A stretch of 64,000 nt of DNA from Bryobacterales bacterium (GTDB lineage Bacteria; Acidobacteriota; Terriglobia; Bryobacterales; Bryobacteraceae): NCBI GenBank assembly GCA_020847045.1, contig JADLCT010000074.1, forward strand, positions 1 through 64,000. The letters are read 5' to 3'. The notes beneath the pieces were generated by a model. That model searched no databases. It saw nothing but the letters and a program-made list of their open reading frames with translations, and had not been told where the DNA came from. The translations under genes were made by a program, and so were the position numbers. The number at the start of each line of letters is the position of its first letter. The first letter of the stretch is position 1. Positions 1-8,698 of this stretch are shown here, piece after piece.

Positions 1-117
1 GAGCCGTTTTCCAAGGGCGTCATCGACACGAAGGACCTCGTGTTCTACCTATCGGTCATCTTCTTCGGACTCTTTCTTTCCGCGCGCTCGCTTGAGTCGC
101 TGCGCTGGAGGTCGTAA
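1..117 (+). CDS. ABC transporter permease, C-terminal end only (GldF-like)
   Basis: The window opens inside a reading frame that ends with TAA at 115-117. Only 38 residues are visible. They form one hydrophobic segment (YLSVIFFGLFLSA) followed by a short basic tail, as at the end of ABC-2 type permeases. The fragment ends 3 bases before a GldG-like gene, and the GldG start uses an SD (TGGAGG) lying inside this gene's last codons. In gliding-type (Gld) ABC systems the permease GldF normally precedes GldG, so this is most likely the permease partner. Too little is present for an independent family call. Confidence 0.6.
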   Translation, partial: EPFSKGVIDTKDLVFYLSVIFFGLFLSARSLESLRWRS

Positions 118-120
118 CCC

Positions 121-1497
121 ATGAACAGATCCTTCCTCCAACAGAAATCGACGAAGTTCACCGCCTACGTCCTGCTCTACGGGCTGGTCGTGCTGGGCGC
201 GCTCGGCGTCGCCAATTTCCTGGCCAAACGCCACAACAAGAGCATCGACACCACTTCGAACAAGAAGTTCAGCCTCTCCGAGCAGACGCAACAGATCGTC
301 ACGGGCCTGAAAGCCGACGCCAAGATCACCTACTTCGACAAAACGAGCAACTTTCAGCAAGCCAAGGACCTGCTGGACCGTTACGACGCGCTTTCGCCGC
401 GGCTCACCGTCGACTACATTGATCCCGATAAGAAGCCCCAGTTGGCCCGCGCCAACGCCGTCACGCGGTACGGCACGATTTTTGTCGACGCCAACGGAAA
501 GCGCGAGGAGGCCAAAGCGGCCAGCGAGGAGGAGGTTTCCGGCGCGTTCATTCGCGCGCTCAAGGGCGGCAAACGCACGGTGTGCGCCCTCACCGGCTCA
601 GGCGAGCACAGCTTCGACAGCACCGACCGCACCGGTTATGCGCAGTTGAAGGAACTGCTCGAAAAGAACAACTACCAGACCCAGACCATCTCGCTGATCG
701 AGAAGCCCGAGGTTCCCAAGGAGTGCAGCATCGTCCTGGCCGGGGGTCCGCGCTTTGACTATCTGCCGCCCGCCGTCAATGCGTTGAAGAGCTATGTGGA
801 AGGCGGCGGCAGGGCGCTCTTTCTGCTCGATCCGCCGATGAAGGTGGGCAAGGAGCAGGTGAGCGGGAATGACGCGCTGGCCGCCGTATTGAAGGAGTGG
901 GGCGTGACGCTGAACGCGGACCTCGTGCTCGATACAAGCGGCGTCGGCCAGTTGTTCGGCTTCAGCGCCGCCGTTCCGCTGGTGGCCACCTATGACTCGC
1001 ACGCCATTGTGCGCGACCTGCGCGAGGTGACCACGGCATTTCCCATGGTCCGCTCGCTGGATGTCACCAACGGCGCCAAAACAACCGTCGAGAAACTCTT
1101 CTCCACTTCGGCCAAGAGCTACGCCACGGCGAGCCTGGACAAGGCCGAGATCGAGATCAATCCCGCCAAGGACAAGGCCGGACCGTTCACGCTCGGCGCG
1201 GCCGGAACATATAACACGGGTAAAGAGAATCTCACCGGGCGTTTCGTGGTTGTGGGCGGCTCGCAGTGGGCCGGCAACTCGATTCTCCGCTTCAACGGGA
1301 ATCCCGATCTCATCATGAACATGATGAACTGGCTGAGCTCGGACGAGGACCTCATCTCGATCCGTCCCAAGGAGCCGGAAAACAGGCCGCTCAACATGAG
1401 CGTGTCCCAGATGCGCGTGGTCTTTTTCGCGAGCGTGCTGTTCCTTCCGCTCGCCATCGTGGCCTCGGGCATCAGCGTTTGGTGGCGCCGCCGCTAG
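121..1497 (+). CDS. GldG-family ABC transporter auxiliary protein
   Basis: 458-residue protein with an N-terminal membrane anchor (about residues 17-35), a large extracytoplasmic domain, and a second hydrophobic segment near the C-terminus (about 432-452) followed by WWRRR. This is the usual architecture of GldG-type proteins (ABC_transp_aux family), which accompany a GldA-type ATPase and GldF-type permease. It includes the characteristic N-terminal stretch about keeping cells with KKFSLSEQT and a glycine-rich sugar-binding-like fold. The ATG is preceded by GGAGG at 9 bases. The permease lies immediately upstream and a DUF4340 protein immediately downstream, the standard order in non-gliding bacteria. 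The transported substrate is unknown. Confidence 0.85.
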   Translation: MNRSFLQQKSTKFTAYVLLYGLVVLGALGVANFLAKRHNKSIDTTSNKKFSLSEQTQQIVTGLKADAKITYFDKTSNFQQAKDLLDRYDALSPRLTVDYIDPDKKPQLARANAVTRYGTIFVDANGKREEAKAASEEEVSGAFIRALKGGKRTVCALTGSGEHSFDSTDRTGYAQLKELLEKNNYQTQTISLIEKPEVPKECSIVLAGGPRFDYLPPAVNALKSYVEGGGRALFLLDPPMKVGKEQVSGNDALAAVLKEWGVTLNADLVLDTSGVGQLFGFSAAVPLVATYDSHAIVRDLREVTTAFPMVRSLDVTNGAKTTVEKLFSTSAKSYATASLDKAEIEINPAKDKAGPFTLGAAGTYNTGKENLTGRFVVVGGSQWAGNSILRFNGNPDLIMNMMNWLSSDEDLISIRPKEPENRPLNMSVSQMRVVFFASVLFLPLAIVASGISVWWRRR

Positions 1498-1528
1498 TCT
1501 CACACCGGGTACAGGAGAACGTATCGCC

Positions 1529-2863
1529 ATGCAGTTTCGTGGATTGTTGATGGCCGCCGCCGCCCTGGCCGTACTGGGGGGGCTGGTGTGGTGGTCCAAC
1601 AAAGCCGAGGCCAACAAGGAGAAGACGGCCGATCCGAACGCGCCGCCCAAGCTGGTCGAGATCGACGCCGCCAAGCTGCAGAAGGTCGAGATCACCAAGA
1701 ACGGCGCGGTGACCACGCTTGAGCGCCCGGCCGATAACCGCTACCGCATCACGTCGCCCCAGCCGCTGGCCGCCGACCAGGATGCCGCCAGCGGCGTTTT
1801 CACCGCGCTCACCAGTTACGTCTCCGACGGCATCGTCGAGGAGAAGGCCGCTTCCCTGGCCCCGTTCGGCCTCGACCATCCCACGCTGACCGTGGCCATC
1901 ACACGCAAGGATGGCGCGCCCGTGAAGCTGCTGTTCGGCGACGACACGCCCACCGGCGGCTCCACCTACGTCATGAAGGAAGGCGACCCGCGCGTGTACA
2001 CGGTGGCCAGCTACAACAAGGCGAGCCTCGACAAGAGCTGGACGGACCTTCGCGACAAGCGTCTGCTGACCTTCGACGCCGAGAAGCTCAGCCGTCTGGA
2101 ATTGGCCACCAAGGGCCAGACCATCGAGTTCGGCAAGAACAACAACGGCGAATGGCAGATTGTGAAGCCACGTCCGCTGCGCGCCGACGGCAACCAGGTG
2201 GAGGAGCTTCTGCGCAAGCTGAAGGACGCCAAGATGGACGTCTCCCTGCCCGGCGGCGAGGCGCAAGGACTCACCGCCAAGTTCAATGCCGCGGCGCCCG
2301 CGGGCTCCGCCAAGGCCACCGACGCGGCCGGCGAGCAGACCATCGAAGTACGCAAGGACAAGGACGGCAACTTCTACGCCCGGTCGAGCGCTGTCGAGGG
2401 CGTGCACAAGCTGAGCGCCGACGTGGGCGAGGGATTCAACAAGACGCTCGACGACTTCCGGAACCGGAAGCTGTTCGATTTCGGCTGGACCGATCCGGGC
2501 CGCATCGACATCCGTGATGGCGGCGCCCTGCGCTCCTTCTCCAAGGCTGGCGGCAAATGGACGTCGGCGGGCAAGGAGATGGACTCCACGAGCGTGCAGT
2601 CGCTGGTCGATAAGCTGCGCGAATTGAGCGCCGTCAAGTTCCCCGAGAAGGGCTCGGGCGAACCCACGCTAGAGGCGACGGTCGCTTCCGCCGATGGCAA
2701 GCGCACGGAAAAGGTGATCATCACCAAGTCCGGCAACTCCTACTTCGGCACGCGGGAGGGCGAGCCGAGCCTCTATGAGCTCGACGGCAAGCTCGTCGAG
2801 GAGCTTCGTCACGCGGCCGCCGACGTCAAAGCAGCGCAGCCGGCGAAAGAGCAAAAGAAGTAG
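1529..2863 (+). CDS. DUF4340 domain-containing membrane-anchored protein
   Basis: 444-residue protein with an N-terminal hydrophobic anchor (about residues 5-22) and a long periplasmic region. That region contains repeated lysine-rich beta-sandwich units with recurring phrases of the type TLERPADNRYRITSP. DUF4340 proteins regularly follow GldG-like genes and are thought to be accessory parts of the same ABC system; their function is not established. The start has CAGGAGA about 10 bases upstream, and only 31 bases separate it from the GldG stop, so the genes are probably co-transcribed. The C-terminus is alanine/lysine rich. Confidence 0.8.
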   Translation: MQFRGLLMAAAALAVLGGLVWWSNKAEANKEKTADPNAPPKLVEIDAAKLQKVEITKNGAVTTLERPADNRYRITSPQPLAADQDAASGVFTALTSYVSDGIVEEKAASLAPFGLDHPTLTVAITRKDGAPVKLLFGDDTPTGGSTYVMKEGDPRVYTVASYNKASLDKSWTDLRDKRLLTFDAEKLSRLELATKGQTIEFGKNNNGEWQIVKPRPLRADGNQVEELLRKLKDAKMDVSLPGGEAQGLTAKFNAAAPAGSAKATDAAGEQTIEVRKDKDGNFYARSSAVEGVHKLSADVGEGFNKTLDDFRNRKLFDFGWTDPGRIDIRDGGALRSFSKAGGKWTSAGKEMDSTSVQSLVDKLRELSAVKFPEKGSGEPTLEATVASADGKRTEKVIITKSGNSYFGTREGEPSLYELDGKLVEELRHAAADVKAAQPAKEQKK

Positions 2864-2875
2864 CATCGGGAGAGC

Positions 2876-4201
2876 ATGTCCGCGCTCCTAACCGATCTCT
2901 ACGAGCTCACGATGGCCGCGGGGTTCGTGGCGGCCGGTAAGCATCGCGACACGGCCACCTTCGAATTGTTCGCGCGCCGGCTGCCGCCCAACCGGAATTT
3001 CCTGCTTGCCGCCGGGCTCGCTCAGGCGCTCGACTATCTGGCCACGCTCCGGTTCACCTCCGAAGAGATCGGATATCTGCGCGAACTCCCCCAGTTCGCC
3101 CGCGCTCCAGAGGAGTTCTTTTCGCTGCTCGCCACGCTGCGCTTCACGGGAGACGTGTTCGCCGTACCCGAGGGCACGCCTGTGTTTCCCGGCGAACCGC
3201 TGCTCACGGTGCGCGCTCCGCTGGTGGAAGCGCAGATTGTCGAAACCTACCTGCTCGCGAGCATCAGCTTCCAGACGATGATCGCCTCGAAGGCCGCGCG
3301 CCTCGCGGCCGCCGCGGAGGGCCGGAGCGTGATCGAGTTCGGCACGCGCCGCGCGCATTCGCCCGCCGCAGGAACCCTCGCCGCGCGCGCCGCCTACATT
3401 GGCGGCTGCCTGGGCACCAGCAACACCCAGGCCGGTTTCCAGTTCGGCATTCCGGTGTACGGCACCGCGGCACACTCCTGGGTGCAGAGCTTTCCGCGCG
3501 AGGAAGATGCGTTCGGTGCGCTGCAATCGCTGCTCGGCGAGTCAACCGTCCACCTGATCGACACCTACAACACGCACGAAGGAGCGCGCCGCGCCGCCCG
3601 CCTGGGCGCACCCTTGTGGGGCGTCCGCATCGACAGCGGCGACCTGCTGGCGCTCTCACGCGAGGTGCGCGCCATCCTGGACGCAGCCGGGTTGCCCGCG
3701 GCGAAGATCATGGTGAGCGGCGACCTCACCGAGGAACGCGTGCGTGCGCTGGCCGCCGCGAACGCGCCCATCGACGCCCTCGGCGTCGGCACAGACCTGG
3801 CCACCAGCGGCGACGCGCCCAACCTCGGCGCGGTCTACAAGCTGGTTGAAATCAAGTCCAGCGGCGAGAACCGCCCCACCTTCAAACGCAGCGCGGAAAA
3901 GGCCACGCTGCCCGGAGCCAAGCAGGTGTTCCGCTACGAGGACCGCGACGTGATCGGCTGCTCCTGGGAGTGTATTGGCTGCGGCGACAACTCGTCCGTG
4001 CAGGCGTTGCTCAGCCCCGTCATGATTCAGGGCGAAATCGCAGGAAGACTGCCCTCGGCGGCGGAGGCTCGCGCGAGAGCCACCGCCTCCATCGCCGCGC
4101 TGCCTGCCGCGATCCGTTCGCTCGATCCGCCCCCCGAACCCGGCTACCCCGTGACCATCAGCCCCGCCCTGCGCGAGTTGGAAGAAGGCACACGCGTATG
4201 A
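2876..4201 (+). CDS. pncB: Nicotinate phosphoribosyltransferase
   Basis: 441 residues, normal for bacterial NAPRTase. It converts nicotinate and PRPP to nicotinate mononucleotide (ATP-stimulated) in NAD salvage. Seen: the N-terminal TDLYELTMA motif that opens this family, the FELFARRLPPNRNF loop, the conserved GTRRAHSP segment and the DTYNTHEGARRA and VRIDSGDL motifs of the type II PRTase barrel. The start has GGGAGAGC just upstream. Its TGA overlaps the ATG of the nicotinamidase gene (ATGA), so the two enzymes are translationally coupled and form a two-step nicotinamide salvage unit. Confidence 0.95.
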   Translation: MSALLTDLYELTMAAGFVAAGKHRDTATFELFARRLPPNRNFLLAAGLAQALDYLATLRFTSEEIGYLRELPQFARAPEEFFSLLATLRFTGDVFAVPEGTPVFPGEPLLTVRAPLVEAQIVETYLLASISFQTMIASKAARLAAAAEGRSVIEFGTRRAHSPAAGTLAARAAYIGGCLGTSNTQAGFQFGIPVYGTAAHSWVQSFPREEDAFGALQSLLGESTVHLIDTYNTHEGARRAARLGAPLWGVRIDSGDLLALSREVRAILDAAGLPAAKIMVSGDLTEERVRALAAANAPIDALGVGTDLATSGDAPNLGAVYKLVEIKSSGENRPTFKRSAEKATLPGAKQVFRYEDRDVIGCSWECIGCGDNSSVQALLSPVMIQGEIAGRLPSAAEARARATASIAALPAAIRSLDPPPEPGYPVTISPALRELEEGTRV

Positions 4202-4773
4202 GCCTCCTGTTCCTCGACATCGACACCCAGTTGGATTTTCTGTTTCCAGCCGGCGCGCTCTACGTCCCCGGCGCCGGGCGCATCCTCGACAACCTGGCCC
4301 GTTTGAACCGTCACGCGGCCGCCCGGGGGGTGCCACTGCTCTCCACCACGGATGCGCACACGGAAGACGATCCCGAGTTTCGCTCCTGGCCGCCCCATTG
4401 CATCGCCGGCGCACTCGGGCAGCGGAAGCCCGAGGCCACACTGGTGCGGGGCCATGCCGTACTGCCCGCCAACGCCATCGCCACCGTCCGGGCGCCCCAG
4501 GTGATCGTCGAGAAGCGCACGTTCGACTGCTTCACGAATCCGATGCTGGAACCGTTGCTCGATGAGCTGGGCATCACGGAAGCCGCCGTCTATGGCGTTG
4601 TCACCGAAATCTGCGTCGCCGATGCGGTGCGCGGACTCCACCGCACGGGCCGGCGCGTCACGCTGGTTCAGGACGCCGTTATGTGTCTGGACGCGGCCAA
4701 AGCGCGGGCGCTCGAAGCCGAAGTAACCGCCGCGGGCGGTGCGCTCACAACGGCCAGCCAGCTGTGTGACTAA
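4198..4773 (+). CDS. pncA: Nicotinamidase / isochorismatase-family amidase
   Basis: 191 residues, typical for PncA. It hydrolyses nicotinamide to nicotinate and ammonia, feeding the PncB reaction encoded just upstream. The catalytic triad is visible: Asp9 in DIDTQLDF, Lys106 in EKRTFDCF and Cys139 in TEICVADAV. The likely metal ligands are Asp52, His54 and His67. The start is the ATG overlapping the pncB stop; the open frame continues upstream inside pncB but that part has no family similarity. Other isochorismatase-type hydrolases are possible, but the fusion-like pairing with pncB makes nicotinamidase by far the best call. Confidence 0.88.
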   Translation: MSLLFLDIDTQLDFLFPAGALYVPGAGRILDNLARLNRHAAARGVPLLSTTDAHTEDDPEFRSWPPHCIAGALGQRKPEATLVRGHAVLPANAIATVRAPQVIVEKRTFDCFTNPMLEPLLDELGITEAAVYGVVTEICVADAVRGLHRTGRRVTLVQDAVMCLDAAKARALEAEVTAAGGALTTASQLCD

Positions 4774-4796
4774 AATCACGGCATTCCCGGCCGCCG

Positions 4797-4802
4797 TACA
4801 AT
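4797..4802 (+). promoter_or_regulatory. Putative -10 element TACAAT
   Basis: TACAAT lies 18 bases before the ATG at 4821, in the 47-base gap after the nicotinamidase gene. No convincing -35 hexamer is seen 16-18 bases upstream, so this is a weak promoter call based on the -10 match and position only. Confidence 0.35.
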
Positions 4803-4820
4803 AGACTTTTAGGCACCATC

Positions 4821-6119
4821 ATGTTGAGAGCACTTCTCTGTCTCTTCGCCGCCATGTTCGCGGTGCTCGGCTATGCGCAACTGGACGGCTCCTACACGCT
4901 GCCGCTCGAGGACGAGTCGATCAACTACGCCAAGGCGCCGGTGACCGACCGCGTCTACAAGCTGAAGTTGGAGATCGAGAGCGGCAAGCGCAAGCTCGAC
5001 TACGATCCCGACCTCGGCTACCTGCCGGCACTGCTCAAGACGCTGCGCGTCCCGGTGAGTTCGCAGGTGCTGGTGTTCTCGAAGACCAGCTTTCAAGCCC
5101 CCCGGATTGCTCCACGGACGCCGCGCGCCATCTACTTCGATGACGATGTCTCGGTAGGCATCGTGCGGGGCGGCGACGTTCTGGAACTGGCCGCGTTCGA
5201 CCCGCAGCAGGGCACCATCTTTTACACGGTGGACCAGGAACCGGGCGGCAGCCCGCTCATTATGCGGCGCGACGATTGCCTCCAGTGCCATCTCTCCGGG
5301 CGCACCGCCGGCATTCCCGGTCTTATGGTCCGCAGCATCTACCCCGACTCGACGGGCATGCCTTTGTTCCAGGCTGGCGGTTTTGTCACCGACCATCGCA
5401 GCCCGCTCAAGGAGCGCTGGGGCGGGTGGTACGTCACGGGGAAGAACGGCACGCAAACGCACATGGGCAACTCGGTTTCCCGCAGCCGCCAGGATGCCGA
5501 CTTCGATTTCGGGCCCGGCCAGAACATGCTGAAGCTGGACCGCTTCTTCGACACCGGCACCTATCTGTCGCCTCACAGCGACATCGTGGCTCTCATGGTG
5601 CTGGAGCACCAGACGCGCGCGCAGAACCTGCTGACGCGCGTGAACTGGGAGGTTCGCATGGCGCTGCGCCAGCAGGCCGCCATGAACGAGATGCTGAAGA
5701 GGCCCGCCACTGAGCTCTCCGAATCCACGCAGCGCCGCATCCGCAACCTCTCCGAGTACCTGGTCGAGTACCTACTGATGAAGGACGAGACGCCTCTCAC
5801 CGGGACCATCGAGGGCACCTCCGGCTTCACCGAGGAGTTCAGCGCCTTGGGGCCGCACGACTCCAAAGGCCGCGGCCTGCGCCAGTTTGATCTGAAGACG
5901 CGGCTGTTCCGCTACCCTCTCAGCTACATGATCTATTCGGAAGCCTTCGACGGACTGCCCGCTCCGGCCAAGGCGCGCGCCTACGAGAGGCTTTACGAGA
6001 TTCTCACCGGCCGTGACCGCACGCCCGCCTTCGCTCACTTGAGCGACGCCGACCGGAAAGCCATCCTGGAAATCCTGCGCGCCACCAAGAAGGACCTGCC
6101 CGCCGTATTCGGCAGTTGA
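4821..6119 (+). CDS. Secreted single-heme c-type protein of unknown function
   Basis: 432 residues with a clear signal peptide (hydrophobic to about residue 18, Ala-Gln at the cleavage site). One heme c motif is present, CLQCH at residues 153-157, within a region preceded by MRRDD and followed by LSGRTAGIPG. The rest is a globular domain with no motif I recognise; a stretch with LFRYPLSYMIYSEAF lies near the C-terminus. Proteins of this layout are frequent as unassigned genes in acidobacteria. A role in periplasmic electron transfer or a cytochrome-linked oxidation is inferred from the heme site only. No clear SD; a -10-like TACAAT lies 18 bases upstream. Confidence 0.7.
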   Translation: MLRALLCLFAAMFAVLGYAQLDGSYTLPLEDESINYAKAPVTDRVYKLKLEIESGKRKLDYDPDLGYLPALLKTLRVPVSSQVLVFSKTSFQAPRIAPRTPRAIYFDDDVSVGIVRGGDVLELAAFDPQQGTIFYTVDQEPGGSPLIMRRDDCLQCHLSGRTAGIPGLMVRSIYPDSTGMPLFQAGGFVTDHRSPLKERWGGWYVTGKNGTQTHMGNSVSRSRQDADFDFGPGQNMLKLDRFFDTGTYLSPHSDIVALMVLEHQTRAQNLLTRVNWEVRMALRQQAAMNEMLKRPATELSESTQRRIRNLSEYLVEYLLMKDETPLTGTIEGTSGFTEEFSALGPHDSKGRGLRQFDLKTRLFRYPLSYMIYSEAFDGLPAPAKARAYERLYEILTGRDRTPAFAHLSDADRKAILEILRATKKDLPAVFGS

Positions 6120-6166
6120 TTCCGATTGCGCATCCGCACCCGGCTGTGATCTAGTAGACATCTGCC

Positions 6167-7360
6167 ATGATCTCGCGCCGCCAGGCCGCGCGCGCGCTCG
6201 TATCCTTGTTCGGCGCGGCCCCATTCCTGCACTCCGAAGGCCCCATCCCGTCCGACCCGGCGGCCATCGACTGGAACGATCCGCTCTACGGTCCGGTCAG
6301 CGTGATGGACTTTGCCGCCGTGGCCAAGACGAAACTCGATCCGCTCGCCTGGGACTATCTCGAGGGCGGCAGCGAGGACGAACTCACCCTTCGCGAGAAT
6401 CTCTCCGCATACGGCAACTGGATCATCCGTCCGCGCATGCTCACCGACGTGCATAAGATCGACACGTCACTCGAACTGCTCGGCGCGAAACTCGACTATC
6501 CCATCCTGCTCGATCCGGCCGGCGGCAAGAACTGCTTTCATCAGGCCGGCGAACTGGCCGTTTCACGCGCAGCGGCCAACGCGCGCGCGCTGCACATCAC
6601 CAACGGCGGCATCGACGATCTGATCGACTCGGGCGCCGCGCCCACCTTCTGGCAACTCACCACGGGCGGCCAGCTTTTGAACGCGGCCACCATGCGGGCC
6701 TTTGTGAAGCGCCTGGAAGCGCAAGGCTGCCGGGGGATCTGCTTCACCGTGGATATCATGCACGTCTCCAAGCGCGAGCGCGAGATGCGCAACAAACTGG
6801 AGCGCTCCTGGTGCGAAACGGGCATCCCCGCCCGTGGCGGCACGGGACGCCTTCCCGTTGCCAAGAATCCATGGCGCGCCGGCATCTGGCCCTCGCGCCC
6901 TCAACCAACGCCAACGTGGGATACCTTGAGCGAGTTGTGCGCGATGACCAAACTGCCGGTCATCGTGAAGGGGATCATGACGGCGGAGGACGGCGACCGC
7001 TGTGTGAAGCACGGCGCCAAGGCGGTGATCGTTTCCAACCACGGCGCGCGCCAGCTCGACCAGGTGGGCGCCACAATCGAGGCCCTGCCCGAAGTGGTGG
7101 CCGCCGTGAGCGGCCGCATTCCCGTGCTGCTCGACGGCGGCATCCGCCGTGGCACGGATGTCCTGAAGGCCCTGGCCATCGGCGCCAAGGCCGTGTGCGT
7201 CGCGCGGCCCTATCTATATGGGCTTACGGCATTCGGCGAGCGCGGCGTCGAACGCGTCCTGCAAATTTTGAAATCGGAACTGGCCCTCTCCATGGGCCTG
7301 GCCGGAGTTGCCAACCTGGCCGCCATCGACCCTTCGCTGGTGCGCCGCAAGACGAGGTAA
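6167..7360 (+). CDS. FMN-dependent alpha-hydroxyacid oxidase/dehydrogenase
   Basis: 397 residues, the usual size for the glycolate oxidase / L-lactate dehydrogenase family, which oxidises L-2-hydroxyacids with FMN. Seen: IVKGIMTAEDGDRCVKHG (substrate lysine), SNHGARQLD with the catalytic His and the Arg that binds the carboxylate, LLDGGIRRGTDVLKAL and ARPYLYGL in the phosphate-binding end of the barrel. The N-terminus begins MISRRQAARALVSLFG, a twin-arginine-like export signal, which is unusual for this family and suggests a periplasmic location. Neighbouring secreted propeller and cytochrome genes fit a periplasmic oxidation system. The substrate cannot be read from sequence. Confidence 0.88.
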   Translation: MISRRQAARALVSLFGAAPFLHSEGPIPSDPAAIDWNDPLYGPVSVMDFAAVAKTKLDPLAWDYLEGGSEDELTLRENLSAYGNWIIRPRMLTDVHKIDTSLELLGAKLDYPILLDPAGGKNCFHQAGELAVSRAAANARALHITNGGIDDLIDSGAAPTFWQLTTGGQLLNAATMRAFVKRLEAQGCRGICFTVDIMHVSKREREMRNKLERSWCETGIPARGGTGRLPVAKNPWRAGIWPSRPQPTPTWDTLSELCAMTKLPVIVKGIMTAEDGDRCVKHGAKAVIVSNHGARQLDQVGATIEALPEVVAAVSGRIPVLLDGGIRRGTDVLKALAIGAKAVCVARPYLYGLTAFGERGVERVLQILKSELALSMGLAGVANLAAIDPSLVRRKTR

Positions 7361-7364
7361 TGCC

Positions 7365-8147
7365 ATGTTGAACCGCCGTTCGTTTTTCACGCTGCCGGTG
7401 CTGGCCACTTTCGCCACGCGCCTTCGCGCCGCGGAACCCACGCGCCACACCGCGCGGGTGACGAAGCTGTTCCGTTCGCCCGACGGCAACCCGAATGCGC
7501 TCGAAACCGTGCCCGAGGGCTTCTGGCTGGGCGAACAAATCACCGACAACGCCTACCTGCTGGACCACAACGGCAAGGTGCTCCGCAAGGTCCCCACAGA
7601 GTCCTCCAACACGAGCGGGATCGCCTTTGGCGGCGGATACCTGTGGATGGCCGCCAACGGCAAGACACAGTGGCGCACGCCGCGCCCCACCGACGCCACC
7701 ACGGGCGAGATCGTCAAGGCCGATCCGCGCACGGGCAAGACCATCGCCCGCTATCCGATCCCCGGTGGCGGCGGCGTCCATGGCATTGAATACGCCGGGG
7801 GCAAGCTCTGGATCACCTCGCTCAAGCTGCAGAAGCTGTCCGTTGTCGATCCCAAGGATTTCTCACTCGTCCACCAGATCCCCGTCCATCTGGGCCGCGC
7901 GCACGGCCTCGGCTGGGATCATGACACCATCTGGTGCATGCACTCCAACGAACGCCAGATTCATAAGCTGAGCGTCAAGGACGGCGCGTTGCTGGAGATT
8001 GTCCAACTCGGAGCCAACGATCCCGACCCGCATGGCATGTGCCTTTCCGGAGGCAAGCTCTACTATTGCGACGCCGGCATCGCGCCCACCGGCAAGAACA
8101 ATGCCAGCCCCCATGCGGGATGGGTGTGCCGCATCGATATCGTCTGA
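7365..8147 (+). CDS. Secreted beta-propeller protein (SMP-30/NHL/Vgb-like)
   Basis: 260 residues. The N-terminus MLNRRSFFTLPVLATFATRLRA resembles a Tat signal. The mature part has repeating beta-propeller blades with phrases such as SGIAFGGGYLWMAA, HGIEYAGGKLWITS and HGLGWDHDTIWCMH. This is the pattern of lactonase or virginiamycin-B-lyase-like propellers. I chose the ATG at 7365, five bases after the upstream stop, because the residues before it do not fit and the Tat signal begins there. The gene overlaps the next by TGATG, so it is coupled to a tetraheme cytochrome. Possible role: binding or lactone hydrolysis next to the hydroxyacid oxidase (inference). Confidence 0.72.
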   Translation: MLNRRSFFTLPVLATFATRLRAAEPTRHTARVTKLFRSPDGNPNALETVPEGFWLGEQITDNAYLLDHNGKVLRKVPTESSNTSGIAFGGGYLWMAANGKTQWRTPRPTDATTGEIVKADPRTGKTIARYPIPGGGGVHGIEYAGGKLWITSLKLQKLSVVDPKDFSLVHQIPVHLGRAHGLGWDHDTIWCMHSNERQIHKLSVKDGALLEIVQLGANDPDPHGMCLSGGKLYYCDAGIAPTGKNNASPHAGWVCRIDIV

Positions 8148-8689
8148 TGCGCGCGCACCTGTTGCTTGCGCTCGCCGCGCCGCTGTTCGCCGGCGGACAG
8201 ATTCTGGCGCCAGCGGATCAAACCACGGTGGCGGCGGAGGTGCGCGTCATCGCGCGCCACGATGGCAAGCCCGAGATTCTGATCGATGGCAAACCGCTCG
8301 CAGCCGAGTCGCCTCACCGGGGCATTCTGCATCTCACCATCACGCTCGCCGCGGGCGCCCATGAGATCGCGCTCGAAGGCGGGCCACGCATCCGCGTTCA
8401 CAGCGGCCCCGGCGCTCCCGCCTCATGGCCGGTCTTTCGCGCTCATCCGCCGGGCGGCGCCGCCTGCACGTCCTGCCATGCCGTGAGGAACGGGGAATGG
8501 GCCTTTGCCAAGGCGTCACTCGTGGGCGTCTGCTTCGCCTGCCATGACCGCGAGGCTTTCCCCAGGACGCACACGCACGAACCCGGCATCGTGCCCGATT
8601 GCCAGATGTGCCACTCCCCGCACGGCTCGGCCAGCGCGGGCCATCTGAAACTCGGCCGCGAAGCGGCCTGCAAGCTGTGCCATAACTAA
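8147..8689 (+). CDS. Secreted tetraheme cytochrome c with doubled CXXCH motifs
   Basis: 180 residues. A signal peptide covers about residues 1-16, then comes a roughly 80-residue Ig-like/beta domain, and a C-terminal heme domain with four CXXCH sites at about 107-111, 129-133, 152-156 and 175-179. The spacing in pairs matches doubled-CXXCH proteins used as periplasmic electron carriers. The start overlaps the previous stop (TGATG), so its expression is tied to the propeller protein and probably to the upstream FMN oxidase. It could pass electrons from hydroxyacid oxidation to the respiratory chain (inference from neighbourhood). Confidence 0.85.
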   Translation: MRAHLLLALAAPLFAGGQILAPADQTTVAAEVRVIARHDGKPEILIDGKPLAAESPHRGILHLTITLAAGAHEIALEGGPRIRVHSGPGAPASWPVFRAHPPGGAACTSCHAVRNGEWAFAKASLVGVCFACHDREAFPRTHTHEPGIVPDCQMCHSPHGSASAGHLKLGREAACKLCHN

Positions 8690-8698
8690 GCGAGACCC

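Noticed and set aside
3970..4197. Longer N-terminus for the nicotinamidase
   Set aside because: These codons overlap pncB out of frame and carry no family residues; the ATG at 4198 overlapping the pncB stop is the normal coupled start.
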